Shown piece by piece: positions 1-12,478 of a DNA stretch of 64,000 nucleotides. Position numbers and translations under genes: made by a program. Within the stretch, counting starts at the first letter, position 1. Each line of letters opens with the position of its first letter. The DNA comes from Clitopilus passeckerianus (taxonomy: Eukaryota; Basidiomycota; Agaricomycetes; Agaricales; Entolomataceae), in contig CALYLX010000009.1 in NCBI GenBank assembly GCA_944990035.1, forward strand, positions 1-64,000. The letters run 5' to 3'. Below the pieces are notes generated by a model. That model was not told the origin of the DNA. It saw nothing but the letters and a program-made list of their open reading frames with translations, and did no database searches.

Positions 1-1141
1 TTGCGACGTACTCGCATCACTAGGTAGGGTCGTCGTGTAGAGTTGTCCACCTGTTGACATGCGGATCTGTAACCGCGTTTCCTTGAAATCTTTGCCTGCA
101 ACCCCAGAGGTCGATGGGCCCGGTTTCGGAGCGGCAGCAGCAGCAGCAGCTGGCTCGACGACACCAGTTGATTCTCCTGGAACTGGACGGCCTTCACGGA
201 TTGCCTTTTCTCTTGCAATCTTGTCTGCCCTCGCCTTTTTATCAGCTTCAATCTGAGCCTTGATTTGTGCTTTGTAGCGTTGATCCTCAAGTTTCTCTGT
301 TTTGTGTCAATATAAGTTCGTGCATCAATAGCAAGCATTGTTAACCTTTCTTCTTATCCTCGGCTTCTTTGATCGCTTGCTTAGCTGCTATGTCCTCCCT
401 CAATTGGTTAATATCCTACAAAGTGATTTCATTCAGAAAGCGAACAGCGGGCATGTGGGAGGCACACACCTTCCCGGCTTTGCGGCGCAAGTTTTCGTTT
501 GCCTTGCTCTCTTGGATTTCTTCTTGGGCTTTTTTTGCCCGTTTCTCGGCTAGCTTGGCACGGAGCTCTGCCAGCTTCTCCTTCTTCTCTTCTTCGGTCA
601 GTGGTTTGACCTGGCGCGGCCCGTCAGTCAATTAATCTTCGACGTATATAGAATTCAATACTACCTCTTCCGTAGACTCCTCGAACTGATCGTGACCACT
701 CTTCTCAGCATGGAAGTTTGCAAGAGCAGTGTTCTTGAAGATCTTGCTGCACTGCGAGCATTTGATGCTCTATATCCAGTTAGAATCGATATAAGCATTC
801 ACAGAGGTGAACACGAGGACTCATACCTTGGCTTCAGCCGCGCCGCCGTCTCCACCAAGCACCCTCAAAGCTTCGGCATCTTCGTCCTCGTCGTCAACAT
901 CCATGTCGGTCTGCCTTGAGCTGGATGATTCCGTGACTGCCCCGAGATCTGGAACAGGCTGCCCTTCATGCTCAAGTATGTGATCCATTGCGGGTTGGAG
1001 CCCTCGATTTCCTGTAGCCTTCAAAGCCCCTGCATACAGTCAATCATTAGATGTACATCCATCACTTGAGATTTAGGACTGACATGCAACTCGAGCCGGG
1101 TCAAACCCCATTCCTACCAACGTGTCCTTGTCGCCCGCCAT
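1..1141 (-). CDS. UBX domain protein, UBA-zinc finger-UBX (UBXN1/SAKS1-like), 3' end outside window
   Basis: Probable Cdc48/p97 cofactor that binds ubiquitin through its N-terminal UBA domain and Cdc48 through its C-terminal UBX domain. The start at 1141 opens MAGDKDTLVGMGFDPARVA, a UBA signature that continues across an intron into an acidic stretch. A C2H2-like finger follows (CSQCSKIF then H-x5-H near 700-780), then a lysine/glutamate-rich coiled coil (about 200-620), an alanine run from a GCA repeat near 133-152, and the start of a UBX fold (TRLQIRMSTGG) near position 30-70. Four introns can be placed (about 1029-1085, 782-826, 612-660 and 419-476) plus a further one near 297-345. The gene runs off the left edge, so the end of UBX is missing. 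Family assignment is by domain order and motif; the frame is continuous through all exons. Confidence 0.85.
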
Positions 1142-1685
1142 GATGCTGTTATTGAGCTCTGATCAAGAGGATCTCGCTGCTGAAGCACCCACCACCGTCA
1201 CGGTTGCGTAGCTGATTGCTGTACGCGTCCAGTCACGTGAAGGCTTACGTAGGCAAAACATCAAAGGGCCGACCTTGCCGGGTCGACAGGCTTAGCAAAG
1301 GCCTTTTCATTCTTGAAACAAGATGGCAGCATTGATGAGCATGTCCGCAAAATTGAGTTCATTATCGCAGACGATGCTTGGAATTTCTATGAATTTGAGA
1401 GTCTGTGCACGATAGAGCCGCCAAGCCTTCTTATGGGCTGCGGTTACGATAGCCGAGTGGTAGTTAGTGACTACCTGAATCGGGTAATCACGAAATTGAG
1501 TGCTGCCAGCCAACGATTCCATGGACTGATTCGGCCAGCATTGTCGACAACGACGAGCAAACTGCCGAGCTTTACTGAAAGGCGACTTGTCTGACTTTGT
1601 CGAACACGATCTTCCACGCTATAATCAATTTTCATATCACTTTATTGCGATAACCTTCAACGACACCGCGTCTACGTAAATTACC
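1142..1685. other. Intergenic, divergent promoters of UBX gene and RhoGEF copy A
   Basis: About 540 bp between two divergent starts. Short overlapping open frames on both strands (about 70-90 codons around 1307-1600) resemble no known protein and overlap each other, so I treat them as chance. No clear TATA element seen. Confidence 0.5.
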
Positions 1686-4600
1686 ATGCAACGGCCACAT
1701 TCTCCAGTCGACGAAGAGTTGCAGAACCTTTACAATGAAGTTTGGGCCAGCTTCTCTGAAGAACCCACAGCACCCGCGCTGGATCTGTATAATCCTCGGG
1801 ATACAAGAGCTGAGTTGACGGCCCATCCGCGAGCAACTGCGGCACCTCCAAATGGCTCACCACCTTGTACGTACTGATATACCGTCTGCTAGTCTTCTTT
1901 CATAATTGGTCATATTAGACGCGCGAAATATACCTCGGGTGCCATCTAATAATTTGCGGGAGCCATCCCCGACCTCTCCAAAATCAGGCGGCCCACGACG
2001 ACTACCACCCACACCTATAAGCCCAGCAACGGCGAATCCATTAACGAATTCAATGGCCATGCCTGAACCTGAAGCATACCCAGATGTCTCTAATTTCAGT
2101 CATTATTATTCAGATTCATTTGCTTCGACCTCCTCAGGATCCAATGACCTTCGTAAAGCTGCAGCTGGCAATGCTGCTAGTCGGCGACTGCCAATGGCTC
2201 CCGGCGCTGGTAACGGCTACCCAATGCCGCCTGAAGGCGCTCGACCTCCGGTGCCCCCCAAGCCATATGATGTATCCCTGTCTCGAAATATGAGCCTCGC
2301 TTCCCATGATTCCTCGATCTTGAGCTCAGCAACTGGCTCAAGTTTCTTCGGTAGCACGGAGACCGCCACGACGGCACCATCTCGTGAAACCTCTTACCGG
2401 CCTCCTGGAACAAAAGCGCCGTCTATCCCTGGTCATGGTGATTATGACAAGTTTACGCCTTACGACCAGCAAATTGTTAGTCCTGAATACACCAGTCAAT
2501 ATCCTGGGTCCACCCCCCAGCCCAACCGATCAGTCTCTCGTTCGTCAAGCGCGCTCAGCTCGCCTTCAGTGCGAGCTGGATATGGGCAACCTAGCACATT
2601 GTCACACACTCAATCATACAATGCGCATTCACCTCAAGCCTCGATGGGTTCGTTGGTCCATCCCTTGTAATAACCGATAAACTGACACATCTTTGCAGGC
2701 ACCATTCACGTAGACTCACCGCCCCACCGGAATACGTCTCTGTCGTCCTCCATAGGCTATCAGCGACCAGGAGGCAATTCTTTATACAATGAATCTATCA
2801 ACAGTGGCTTTGGCAATGGGCCATCTCCATCGCTTTCCTATCATGGGGATCCAAGTGGCCAACAGATGGGGATGGGATTACACAATGACGGATATGACCT
2901 CTATGACCAGCGACGACCAAGTCTCGGAGCTCCAAACAACAGTGAACTGCTACAAACCTTGGCAGAGGGTAGTCCCAACCCTGAAGATTTGGCACCGGAG
3001 GATGAAGGGGAATATTGGGAAGACGAGGAAGAAGATGAAAGCCGGTTCATCAACTACTCTATGATATCTCACATGGCGGTTCAGCTGCGTGACAAGGTTC
3101 CCCGAGGAACTCATGTTAAAGGCAGTATTCCTTACCCCCGAGCATTCACTGGCAAAGATATTGTGGTAAGTAATGTGTATAGTCCTCTTGACCGAAGTCT
3201 CATCAAGCTCTAGTCCACCATCCAATCGCACATCCAACGCGAACTGGCCATCACCCATGGTATATCTACAAATGATCGACGAGCAGCACTTCAAATAGCC
3301 CGAAGTCTTCAAAGCCAGCTGTTCTTCTACGAAGTTGAATGGGGTAGCCGCGTCTTGCAAGACGGTGTCGAGGATGTTTACATGTTCTTGGGAGACCTGG
3401 AAGGTGGTTCGGATGGGACGATGGAGCCAGAAGAGCTACCCACTGGTGTCATCACTATGATGACCCGCTGTTACTCGCCCAGCTGCGCAGATGGAGGGTC
3501 ATGCTACGCGTACGGTTGCCCTCGCAAGGTAGGACGACAACACATTCATGAGTTTCTGAGTTCTAAGCACCTTTGTAGGGCAATTCCATGCTCGGGCCGC
3601 CGCCGGTTCCTACTCCTGAAGCATCCTCAAGTTCCGTGGCCTGGTCCTCAACAGTTGACCCAGCCATCTTGAAGAACCTCCCGGAAAGCGAGGTCTCCCG
3701 GCAAAGGTACGCGTACTTATAGCTTGCCTTCCATGAATATGAACAATACTGACTGCGGTACTTTGTAACAGTATCATACATAAATTGATCACGAAGGAGG
3801 AACAATACCTTCAGGATCTCGACACCGTGGAAAGTACCTTCATCAAGCCGCTAAGGAGCGCCATTCCGCCTGTTGTGGTTGGGAATGTAGATGACTTCAT
3901 CGAGGATGTTTTCGGAAACATGCTCGACCTCAGGGAGTGCAACCGAAATCTTCTTGAGATCCTGTATGTTCGTCAGAGGGAACAAGGACCTATCATTCAA
4001 AGGATAGGAGACATCTTCCTTGATGCGGCCATGGAGTTCAGGCTCGCATACCCAATCTATATCAGCCATTACCCCACGGCGGAAAAGAGGCTCAAGGATG
4101 AGCTGGAGGGCAACCCAGAATTTAGATTGTTCCTTGAGGTAGGCAGCCCGACTCACCTCAAGTTGCCTATTTCTAACATACCGATAGCAATGCTCCCGGC
4201 ATCCATCTCGCCAAGGCGAAACGATCAGGCTCGACCTCAAGCACTTCCTCAACAGGCCATCAGAACACCTGCAGAAGTACCCCGTACTGTTGGAGGCCAT
4301 CCAGCATGAGACAGCTGAAGGAAATCCTGATATCGATTTCCTGGCGGAGGCCATCGAAGCCATCAAGCGTTTGCACTCGGATGCCCAATTAAGAACGTTC
4401 CAAGTCGCTATGGGCAAAGGCGCGCCCGGAAAGTGGGAATGGCATGACCTCGTTCCTGAAGACGTGCGGAATGGCATGCCGAAGAAGGATGCTAAACGCC
4501 AGGCGTATGTTCCCACTATTTCTTCCATTTTACCAGCACTCAAATTGAGGCAGTATCATCTTCGAGTTGATCAAAGGTGAGATGGCTTACGTGAAGGATC

Positions 4601-7600
4601 TCGAGAATATCAGCAAGGTGTGTCATATTTCTCATATCAATATGATGCAGTGATGGTTAACCTGTCTTCGCAGATGTATATTGTTCCACTTCGCAGTGCA
4701 GAGCCTCCAATCATCCCACGGGAAAGATTGGAACGGTTCATCCAGGATGTATTCCATAATTACAATGAACTCTACGAGCACCACAATCGGCTCGTTGATA
4801 AATTGCAAGAGATCCAACGGGAAGAGCACCCCAATATCCGCAGCATATCGGCGCCGCTGATGGATGCGGCCTTGCACTTCCGGGATGCATATATGGAATA
4901 CGTCCCCAATTATCCAATTGCTGCATATAGGATCGATGATGAAATGGCAAACAACCTAGCATTCAAAACCTTTGTTGAGGTTCGTTTTGGACGTTGATCG
5001 TTCACGGGATCAAATTGCTTACAGACCCAATTTATAGCAAGCAGTTCGACACCCAGATGCCCATCGACTCGACATGAAGAACTTTATAAATCGACCTATT
5101 CCTAGGTTGCTTCGCTATGAACTCCTGCTCAAAGGAATATGCGAATGCTCTCCCCCAGAGCATGACGACCACGATACTATTCCTCCAGTCATAGACATAA
5201 TCAAGGCTCTGGGCAAAGAAACCGAACCTGGCGTCTTCTCCGCAAAACAGAAGGTGGAACTCTGGAGATATAACTCCAACATCGTCTTCAAACCTGGAGA
5301 AGCCATTGTGAGATCTAACGGCGACAAGTCTCCATCATTGGATACTGATACATCTGCAGGACATGGACCTCCTCGATCAGAATCGTTCGCTCATCCATTC
5401 GGGCAAATTACTCCGCCAGCCTGAAAGCGGTCTTGAATGGAGTGGCTGGAGCGAGTTGTTTGTACTTCTATTTGACAATTACAGTGGGTGTTTTCATTAG
5501 ATTCGGTTGAAATACTCAAGTTGACCAAATCCGCGATTAGTGGTCATGACCAAACCCAAAGAGAGGGATGGAGTCACCCGTTATAATGTCAACCGAAGGG
5601 TGAGTGTATCCGGTTCTACAGTTGAACCCGGTTCTAAAGTATTATTAGCCTATTCCTCTTGATTTGCTGACACTTGTCAATTTCACGGACCCACCGACTC
5701 AGAGAAGTGTGGGCCTCCTACGTGGCCTTCGTGGAGGTGGTGGCGGCGGCGGCGAACGATACACCGATGGACCAAATAGTGCAGGTCCTGGGATGACGCC
5801 AGACAGTGCTACAGATTCACGGTCGGTGTACCCAATAACGTTGCATCACATTGGTAGGACTGGGGGCACCATCATTCTTTACGCCGAGTCAGCTCAGGCC
5901 AGGAATGATTGGAAGTCGAAGCTGGAGGAAGCTCTTGGATTGAGGAAGGTTGTCCAGGAGTCTAATAAGGTTTTCGAGGTGGAGACCTTGAGTGCAGAAA
6001 CGTTCCTTATTCCTTCACTTTTGGCCGCAACGCCCTCGCCAGCATGGAACCAGGACTCAACTTTTACAGGCAAAGTCACCTGCTCCGTGCCATTTAGTAA
6101 GTCTCATATTCGTAATGCACCAACCAGTGCTAACGATTGCTCAAGCCACCCCGAATGGTCGGCCATTGGTTGCGATTGGATGTGCTGAAGGTGTTTGGAT
6201 TGGCTATCGCCACGATCCTAGATGTATGCAATTGACCACTTTGGTCCACGCGGCCCACTGATAGATTTTTGTAGCCATGCGACGCGTTCTTCACCTCAAG
6301 CTGGTCACCCAATGTGCCATGTTGGAAGATTTCGGAATATTCCTCGTCCTTGCGGATAAGGTGAGTTATAAACGTATACCACATCACCACCTTCTAACTC
6401 AATCCACTCAAGTCCCTCTTCGCCTACCACATCGAAGCTCTAGTCCCGTCGTCACCTCAAGCAGTCCATGCCGGCCAGCTACAAGTTCCTCAAAAACTTA
6501 GCGGGGCTAAGGACGTACAGTTCTTCCGAGTTGGCAACTTACATGGGCGTACTCTGGTGGTCTACATGAAGAAGAAAGGAGTAAGTGGACCCCGGTCTTT
6601 CCCTACATCTTCACTAACGAAGCGAGTAGATTGAGAGCGTATTCCGTGTTCTTGAACCTGTCGACGACAAGATCAATGAAAGGACCAGAGCGCCAGTCGG
6701 CCTTGGGTCTCGTTTCGGCTTCCGTTCTGGGAAGTCAGAGTGGTTCCGAGCTTACAGGGACTTCTTCCTGCCTAGCGAATCCTTTGATGTTATCTTCCTC
6801 AAAACGAGAGTTGTGGTTCTGTGTGCCAAGGGCTTTGAGCTCATGGATCTTGACAAGTATGTCATCAAAACCCTTCTTCGCTCTCTCAGGATAATTTACC
6901 CATCCAATCCAATAGCTTCGATAGCAGGACGTTACCTCTGATTGAAGACCCTCGCCTACCTATTGTCAAACGACTGGAATCCTGTCGACCAATGGGCATG
7001 TTTAGATCGAAAGAGGACGAATTCCTTCTTTGTTATGATGGTTTGTCTGCTACGCTTGATCTGTTGGAAATTTTTTTCATTAACATCCGGACCAGAATTT
7101 GGCCTGTATGTCGACAGACATGGAGATCCCTCACGTTCCGCGACCGCTATTGAATGGGAAGGAACCGCTGAACGTATAGCCTTCCATGCGCCATACATTC
7201 TCATTTTCGACTCTCGGTTTATCGAAATTCGCCATGTTGAAACTGGCCGTCTCGCTCAGATCATCTCAGGCAACGATGTCAGGTGTATCTGGGATGGTCG
7301 GGGAGCGGGCACCAATCTTTCCCACGTCAAAGAAAAAGAAGAGAGCGAGATTGAAGAGGCCCAAGTACATGCCGTCATGAACGTCGTCGACAGTCAAACC
7401 GGAAACTATGGCTTCACCCCTGGTGGAGGCCGACCACCAAAGGTCATCGCTCAGAATGTAGTGGAACTCATACCGACAATCCCACTTTACGTGACCGGTA
7501 CCAAGAAGGCACCTCCCCCTGCTCTTCCCGATAATGGCTATCTTCCTGATAAAAGGTCGTACTTCGCTCCAGTGTCACCCGACACGGCGAGATCAGCCAA

Positions 7601-7616
7601 CCCGATGTGGAGATGA
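1686..7616 (+). CDS. Rho guanine nucleotide exchange factor copy A (DEP, DH-DH, PH, CNH)
   Basis: Predicted activator of Rho1-type GTPases in cell-wall integrity signalling, related to yeast Rom1/Rom2. I assemble 19 exons, all in phase, giving about 1659 aa. Order: start MQRPHSPVDEELQNLYNEVW; a low-complexity Ser/Pro region to about residue 430; a DEP domain (VQLRDKVPRGTHVKG to VEDVYMFL, exons at 2699-3528); a first DH domain from 3772 (KEEQYLQDLDTVESTFIKPL) to about 4500; a second complete DH from 4554 (IFELIKGEMAYVKDLE) to about 5300; a PH-like segment with a glycine run at 5730-5755; and a C-terminal CNH domain from about 5900 (TGKVTCSVPF, VAIGCAEGVWIG) to the end (FIEIRHVETGRLAQII). Yeast Rom2 has a single DH, so the tandem DH is unusual. 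A paralogue lies at 48245-53955. No frameshift or stop was found. Confidence 0.9.
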
Positions 7617-7955
7617 TTTACAAGGACTAGACTTTAAGAGATCCTGGACCTTTCGTCACTTGCACATGCTTTCATGATTGACTGACTATGTTAGCGCCCT
7701 TTTCCGTATCATTGACATTCTTTCTTCATTCTTCTTACATTTTGTTCTACGACATCTACTACCAGAAACCATATTCGGAATCCTATATTTTACAGAACCC
7801 AAGTGTAAGCTGGCCTCCACCGTAATTGACGCATAATTTATCGAATTTGCCTGCTGTTTCATACATGAATGGACGAGATAGACGCCGACCGAATGAAGCC
7901 TGATCTTCGCCATCTGTCCAACCATCAGACACTCACCTGAACATCGAACACGGCC
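7617..7955. other. Intergenic, nothing recognised
   Basis: About 340 bp holding the RhoGEF 3' UTR and the promoter of the zinc-finger gene. I see no repeat or RNA gene here. Confidence 0.5.
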
Positions 7956-9157
7956 ATGTCTAATTTCAAGAGACATCGAACGCCATCACACACCTCGAGA
8001 TCCTCGACGGAATCGACGGCATCGAATGAACATGTCGCTAAAGCTGCTCGCAGTGGCATTGCTGGTGACCGAGTTGGTTCAGCAGCGACAGTTGGTGTGG
8101 ACGCGGAAGACCAGCCGCGATTACTCTGTACTCTACCACCAACATGCAATCCGCCTCATCGACCTACACCACTGGCCAACACCAAGGATTTGGAAGCCCA
8201 CTATGCAACGTACCATGCACATGTGTGTGAGGAGACAAAGTGCAATGCGGTGTTCCCTGATGCCAGATTACTCGAACTGGTGAGGATCTCTAGCTTCAAG
8301 ATGGCTATCTCAACTGTAGGCAGGGCATGCATTTCTGACATTCATTCTTATGTAGCATCAAACTGAATGCCACGACCCGCTTGCTCGCATACGCCAGGAT
8401 AGAGGGGAGAAGATCGTGAGTTCTATGTACGACTCATGTAATGCCCTTATCTCATTCCACGAAACACTCATTTTATCAGTTCGCTTGCCACATCGCTGCA
8501 TGTGATCGTCTATTCCAAACACCCAAAGCCCGCCGATTACACCTCATTCAAGCACACGGTTACCCTAAGGAGTACTTCTTCGCCGTTACTAATAAAGGCG
8601 TAGGGGGTCTTTTGCAGAAATGGGGCGAAGGCGTCAGCTTGATTAGGGGAGAATGGAAGCCCAGGGATGAACAGGAAGCGAAGCAAGAAGGGGATAAGAG
8701 CGTTAGCATGGACGAAGATAATGAAGGAGACACTGATGACGATACTGCGATCGAGGTTGACCGACCTGAAGACGATCGTGGGCTGCTGCACGGCCGACGA
8801 CGTACAAGCAAGTCTTCACAGGACCACACCAACGACGACGACTTGGACAACCTGGTGAACAATTTGAATTCGTTGACGCTCGTGCCGACGTCTATTAGAT
8901 TCGGGAGAGGCGGAAGGAAGGGTGGATTCAAGCACGAACAACCCCATATCACGGGAGATACTAATAATAATAATCATACCGTACCTGAAAAAGGATTGGG
9001 AAGGGGAGGGTCTGCTGGTAGGGGGAGGGGAAGAGGCAGCGCAGACAGTGGGAAGGCGGACCTTTCTTCCAGCCCTCCAACACGCGGGGCTTTAGGTCAG
9101 AGTGTACGGGGAAGGGCTGGGATTGCTCGCGGTGTCGGCAGAGGGCGAGCAACCTGA
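7956..9157 (+). CDS. C2H2 zinc finger protein, ZNF511-like
   Basis: Three exons (7956-8279, 8356-8415, 8480-9157) give about 353 aa. Three spaced Cys/His fingers are visible: CTLPPTC..H..H, CEETKCNAVFP..LLELHQTECHDP and FACHIAACDRLFQTPKARRL. The combination of the TECHDP motif followed by a finger ending in QAHGYPKEYFF is the ZNF511 signature (human ZNF511 has ECHDP and a tail like AHYPADFRF). The C-terminal half is acidic, then basic and rich in RGRG repeats (about 8990-9150), typical of RNA-binding tails. The function of the family is poorly known; a nuclear role is likely. The first intron splits LEL from HQTECH exactly at the conserved motif, which supports the splice choice. Confidence 0.82.
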
Positions 9158-10128
9158 GTATAACTTGTACAATAGTATAATGTCGTGACACGATCAAACT
9201 ATGAATTTCCTAGCCCGTTGCCGTAGGGGTCTGCGACTCTACTTCGGAAACAAACACGCAATAAATCCCATGAAACTTAAGACCCAGTCAAGCATCAAAG
9301 GTTCCCCTTATTGAAGAAACTATGCTCATCCTGGCAAAGCGGAGACGAGGGAGAAATCAGTCTTTTGCCTCTTACTGAGAGAGCTTCGGTCAGACCTCAG
9401 CTTCCCACTCTCTTTGTCTAATAGTATAACAGCGGCATGCCGGACGAAATGAAGAGCAACACTTGCGTATGTCCTCCTTGTGCCTGTGAAACTTCAATTG
9501 CTCGGGGCGGTTTATAGAAGAAACAAGGAGTAAACTAGAAGCTTTGGGGCTAGGTGTATTCACGTCTTGTTACTCCCACTCGGCGTTGGCTGGACTGAAT
9601 GTTGTCTACTTGACACTGGGATGACATTTGACACCATACAACACCACCGTTCTAACTTTAGATTCCGTACTGTGGCGCCAGATCTCCTTTAGACGGGCTT
9701 GAATGTAAGCCGACAATTCTTCGTGTCAAACTGCGGGGCTGCATGAATTCTTTCCTTCAACGGATGCACGTAAACAGGCCCTAAATCGCTCACCGAGCGT
9801 CTACGCACGGCGTACCTGCTGGGGCTCGCTGCGTAGACCATAGCTGAGCTCCTCTTGATACCACATCCATGCTTGATGTTCCAAGAATCGGACGCAAAAT
9901 TCCGTGTTATCTAACCATTAGGAGTGCTTCAAATCCCGAGGTACTACGAAGTGTCACATGTATACTCGAGCAAGACGCATGTTCATTTACGATGGTTTAT
10001 TCGGAGCCTGGTTGACCTCACCCGTCAACTTCATGTATTCATCCTGTCGACTTTCACCATCCAGGGTCCTCGAGGAGGAGTATATAGGGCACAACTAACC
10101 AAGCGTATCTGGCAGTCACCATCTCATC
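9158..10128. other. Intergenic about 970 bp, one TATA element near its end
   Basis: No open frame of interest, RNA gene or repeat was recognised on either strand. The only supported signal is the TATA element next to the downstream gene, listed separately. Confidence 0.5.
10081..10087 (+). promoter_or_regulatory. TATA element of the inhibitor-like gene
   Basis: TATATAG 42 bp upstream of the ATG at 10129. Position and sequence fit a strong, regulated promoter, as expected for a small abundant fungal defence protein. Confidence 0.55.
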
Positions 10129-10757
10129 ATGAATCTCGAATCCGGAACCTACAACATCTTCCACGTTCGCTTTATTGGTCCCGATGTGCCCGTTGTGAAA
10201 CGCGCTATTGGTATTGACAACGGGGCTGTTGTTGTTTTACCAGAGGGTGTCGAAGCTCCCAAGGTTAGTTTTCGTCTGGCCATTTTTCTTGTACAAGCTG
10301 ATTTATACTATGGATTGTGCCCCGCAGTGGAATGTAGTATCACGACCAGATGGTTTCAACCGATTTATGTTTTTCCTCGAAGGGTCTAGCATTGCTCCTG
10401 AGGGACAACAAGTCCGCGAAACACGTCCCGGGCAGCCACCTCACCTCTGGTTCATTTTACGTGGGCTTCCTACACCCCCGCCTGTTGGTAACAACACTTT
10501 TGCGTAAGTTCACCAAGCTCCTGAGCGCTAGAAACAAATAATGACTGATTCCCGCCTACCCTGCAACAGGGTTTACACCGAACCTGCCAATCCTAGCGCC
10601 AATGCCTGGAATCCAGCATCCGAAGAGCCATCCCCAGGACCCACTCTGGTACATTGAATCTCTCTTACCTTTATGGAAATATATTCACACACAATTACAG
10701 GTGGAGTTGTCCCCTTTCGGTTATCCTTGGTGGTTCGTTCGTGTCAACGAGGATTAA
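10129..10757 (+). CDS. Small beta-trefoil protease-inhibitor-like protein
   Basis: Four exons (10129-10263, 10328-10503, 10570-10648, 10701-10757) give 148 aa with no signal peptide and no cysteines in the parts read. It opens MNLESGTYNIFHVRF and has tryptophans at roughly even spacing (KWNVVSRPDG, LWFILRGL, PWWFVRVNED at the end). This SGTYxI start, WxV/WxI repeats and a C-terminal W-F motif match the overall pattern of mushroom cytosolic beta-trefoil inhibitors (mycocypin/cospin-type, MEROPS I48/I66/I85 kind), which block cysteine or serine proteases of fungivores. I cannot say which subfamily or which protease. An alternative is another beta-trefoil lectin-like protein. A TATA box sits 42 bp upstream. 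Confidence 0.55.
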
Positions 10758-11081
10758 GGGCTAACTTCCAGACATGACACTGGTACATAGTTCGAACTGG
10801 TCTCGTTAATGAATAACTGTTTCTCCTTTATGTCGTCTCCTTGTATCGTGTAAAGAATATGGCTGTAGTCTCTTTGCTCCAACAATTGATTTTCCCTCAT
10901 GAAACACGCCGTATATGAGCATAGTAATCAACCTCGCAAGATAAAGCGCCGACGGGCTGGGCTCAAAAAGTGTGAGGAAGGCCGGTATTGCTTGCGGTGT
11001 CAAGCAAAGAAGAGGAATCCAACTTATATTTTCTAATGTCCATGAATAATTAATTTAACATAGTATCATGCCATTATCAAC
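10758..11081. other. Convergent intergenic, nothing recognised
   Basis: About 320 bp of shared 3' flank between the inhibitor-like gene and the monooxygenase on the opposite strand. AT-rich 3' UTR-like sequence near 11030-11065. Confidence 0.45.
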
Positions 11082-12478
11082 CTACGGATTTCCCAGCCCG
11101 CTGAGTGTCCAAGCAACCCTATTCCTGAAATATGGAATGATCCCCATCATACGGAGGAACCAATATTGAACATTGAAGGTTCCCCCCATCGAGAAGATGC
11201 TGACTGCTTTCATCATCGTTTTCGTTAATTTGATCTGGCTCAAGGCCCTTTCCCGACGGCTTGTGAGGTAATCGCTGAGCACCTTCAGATTCTTGTCAGA
11301 ATTACCTTCGTTCGAATTTAGGTAATTCACAAGAATAGGTCCAAAGCCGATGGCATCTCGGATACCCAGGTTCATACCAAGGCCGCCAACTGGTGCATGG
11401 ATGTGTGCTGCATCACCAAGAAGGAAGATGAAGTTTGAATGTCCAACCGTTGACGGCTTCATGAACGTGTCCGCGATGGAGGAATGAGTTCTGAAGCGTG
11501 TGGCCCACAATTTCTTCGAGATATGCACCGGGTTTGGGTTCACAGAGGGATCCGAGGAGAGTTGGATAGGACCTTGTTTATTCAAGCCCTCCTGCAGGAA
11601 TGCGATGGAGGGATCATGAGGGGCTTCGGTATCAAAGACGTTGAAGCCAATGCGATATCTCCGCTCAGGCGACCAGGGGTCGCATGGAAGTGGCATAACG
11701 AGAAACATTGATCCACCCACGCCTGTGCCACTGATCCCCGCTTTGGGAAGCATTGGGCTGTCTACTGAGAAGCAGACGTCGGCGAGGATCATTTGGCGAA
11801 GTCGGACATCTGGCAAGGCTCCGTCTGGATCTTTGAAATCTATGCTAGACATTTGACGGATCTAGGCGACGGATGATGTGTGAGTATCGGTACGAATAGA
11901 ATAAAGCATGTAAAAATACATACCACAGACCTTGCTCCATCAGCGCCAATGATATGATTGGATAAGATGGTGTTGGCAGAATCAAGAGTGACCTCATATC
12001 GTGAATCGTTCCCGGTTTTCAAGCCGACGACTTTCTCGCCTCTTCTCACCGTAACACCTAGCTCTCGGAGATGACTCTCCAAAAGTTCTTCTGTATCCCT
12101 TTGCGAAAGGAGCAGAACATACGGGAATTTTGTGTAAGGTGAAAGGTAGGAATAATCCGTGAGTGATATCTTGATTTTCCTGTTGTAAAGCTCCATGGTT
12201 TTGCCCGGAATTCCTTTCTTTGCCAGAAAGTCAGCACATCCAATAGAGTCTAGAGACTGCATGTCGTCGTCAGATTGAATCCCTCAACGATCCTGAAGGA
12301 CATGAATCACCTCCATGGTAGCGGCGTGGATAGTTATAGCTCGTGACGCTTCACCTCTGAAAGCTGCCTGGTCGACGATGATGAAGTCCTTGAAGCCTTT
12401 CTTAAGCAAAGATATAGCTGCCGAAAGGCCTGTCGGGCCAGCGCCGACAATGAGCAGAGTGGTTTCTTGAGTGGTCAT
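11082..12478 (-). CDS. FAD-dependent monooxygenase (PheA/TfdB-type aromatic hydroxylase family)
   Basis: Hydroxylates a small, probably aromatic, substrate using NAD(P)H, O2 and FAD. Three exons (12478-12289, 12249-11924, 11861-11082) give 431 aa. The N-terminal dinucleotide-binding motif LIVGAGPTGLSAA is at residues 8-20, the second FAD motif ends in GADGARSVV in exon 2, and the third reads LLGDAAHIHAPVGGLGMNLG in exon 3. Exon 1 to 2 joining requires donor GTTGAG and acceptor CTCTAG, giving VLQD-HSIGCADF in frame. It is shorter than phenol hydroxylases (about 550-650 aa) and seems to lack their C-terminal thioredoxin-like domain. It is transcribed divergently from the MFS transporter across 1.7 kb. 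The substrate cannot be inferred. Confidence 0.87.

Noticed and set aside
3851..4543. 230-codon minus-strand ORF within RhoGEF copy A
   Set aside because: It lies opposite well-matched DH-domain exons and crosses their introns, with no recognisable motif of its own.
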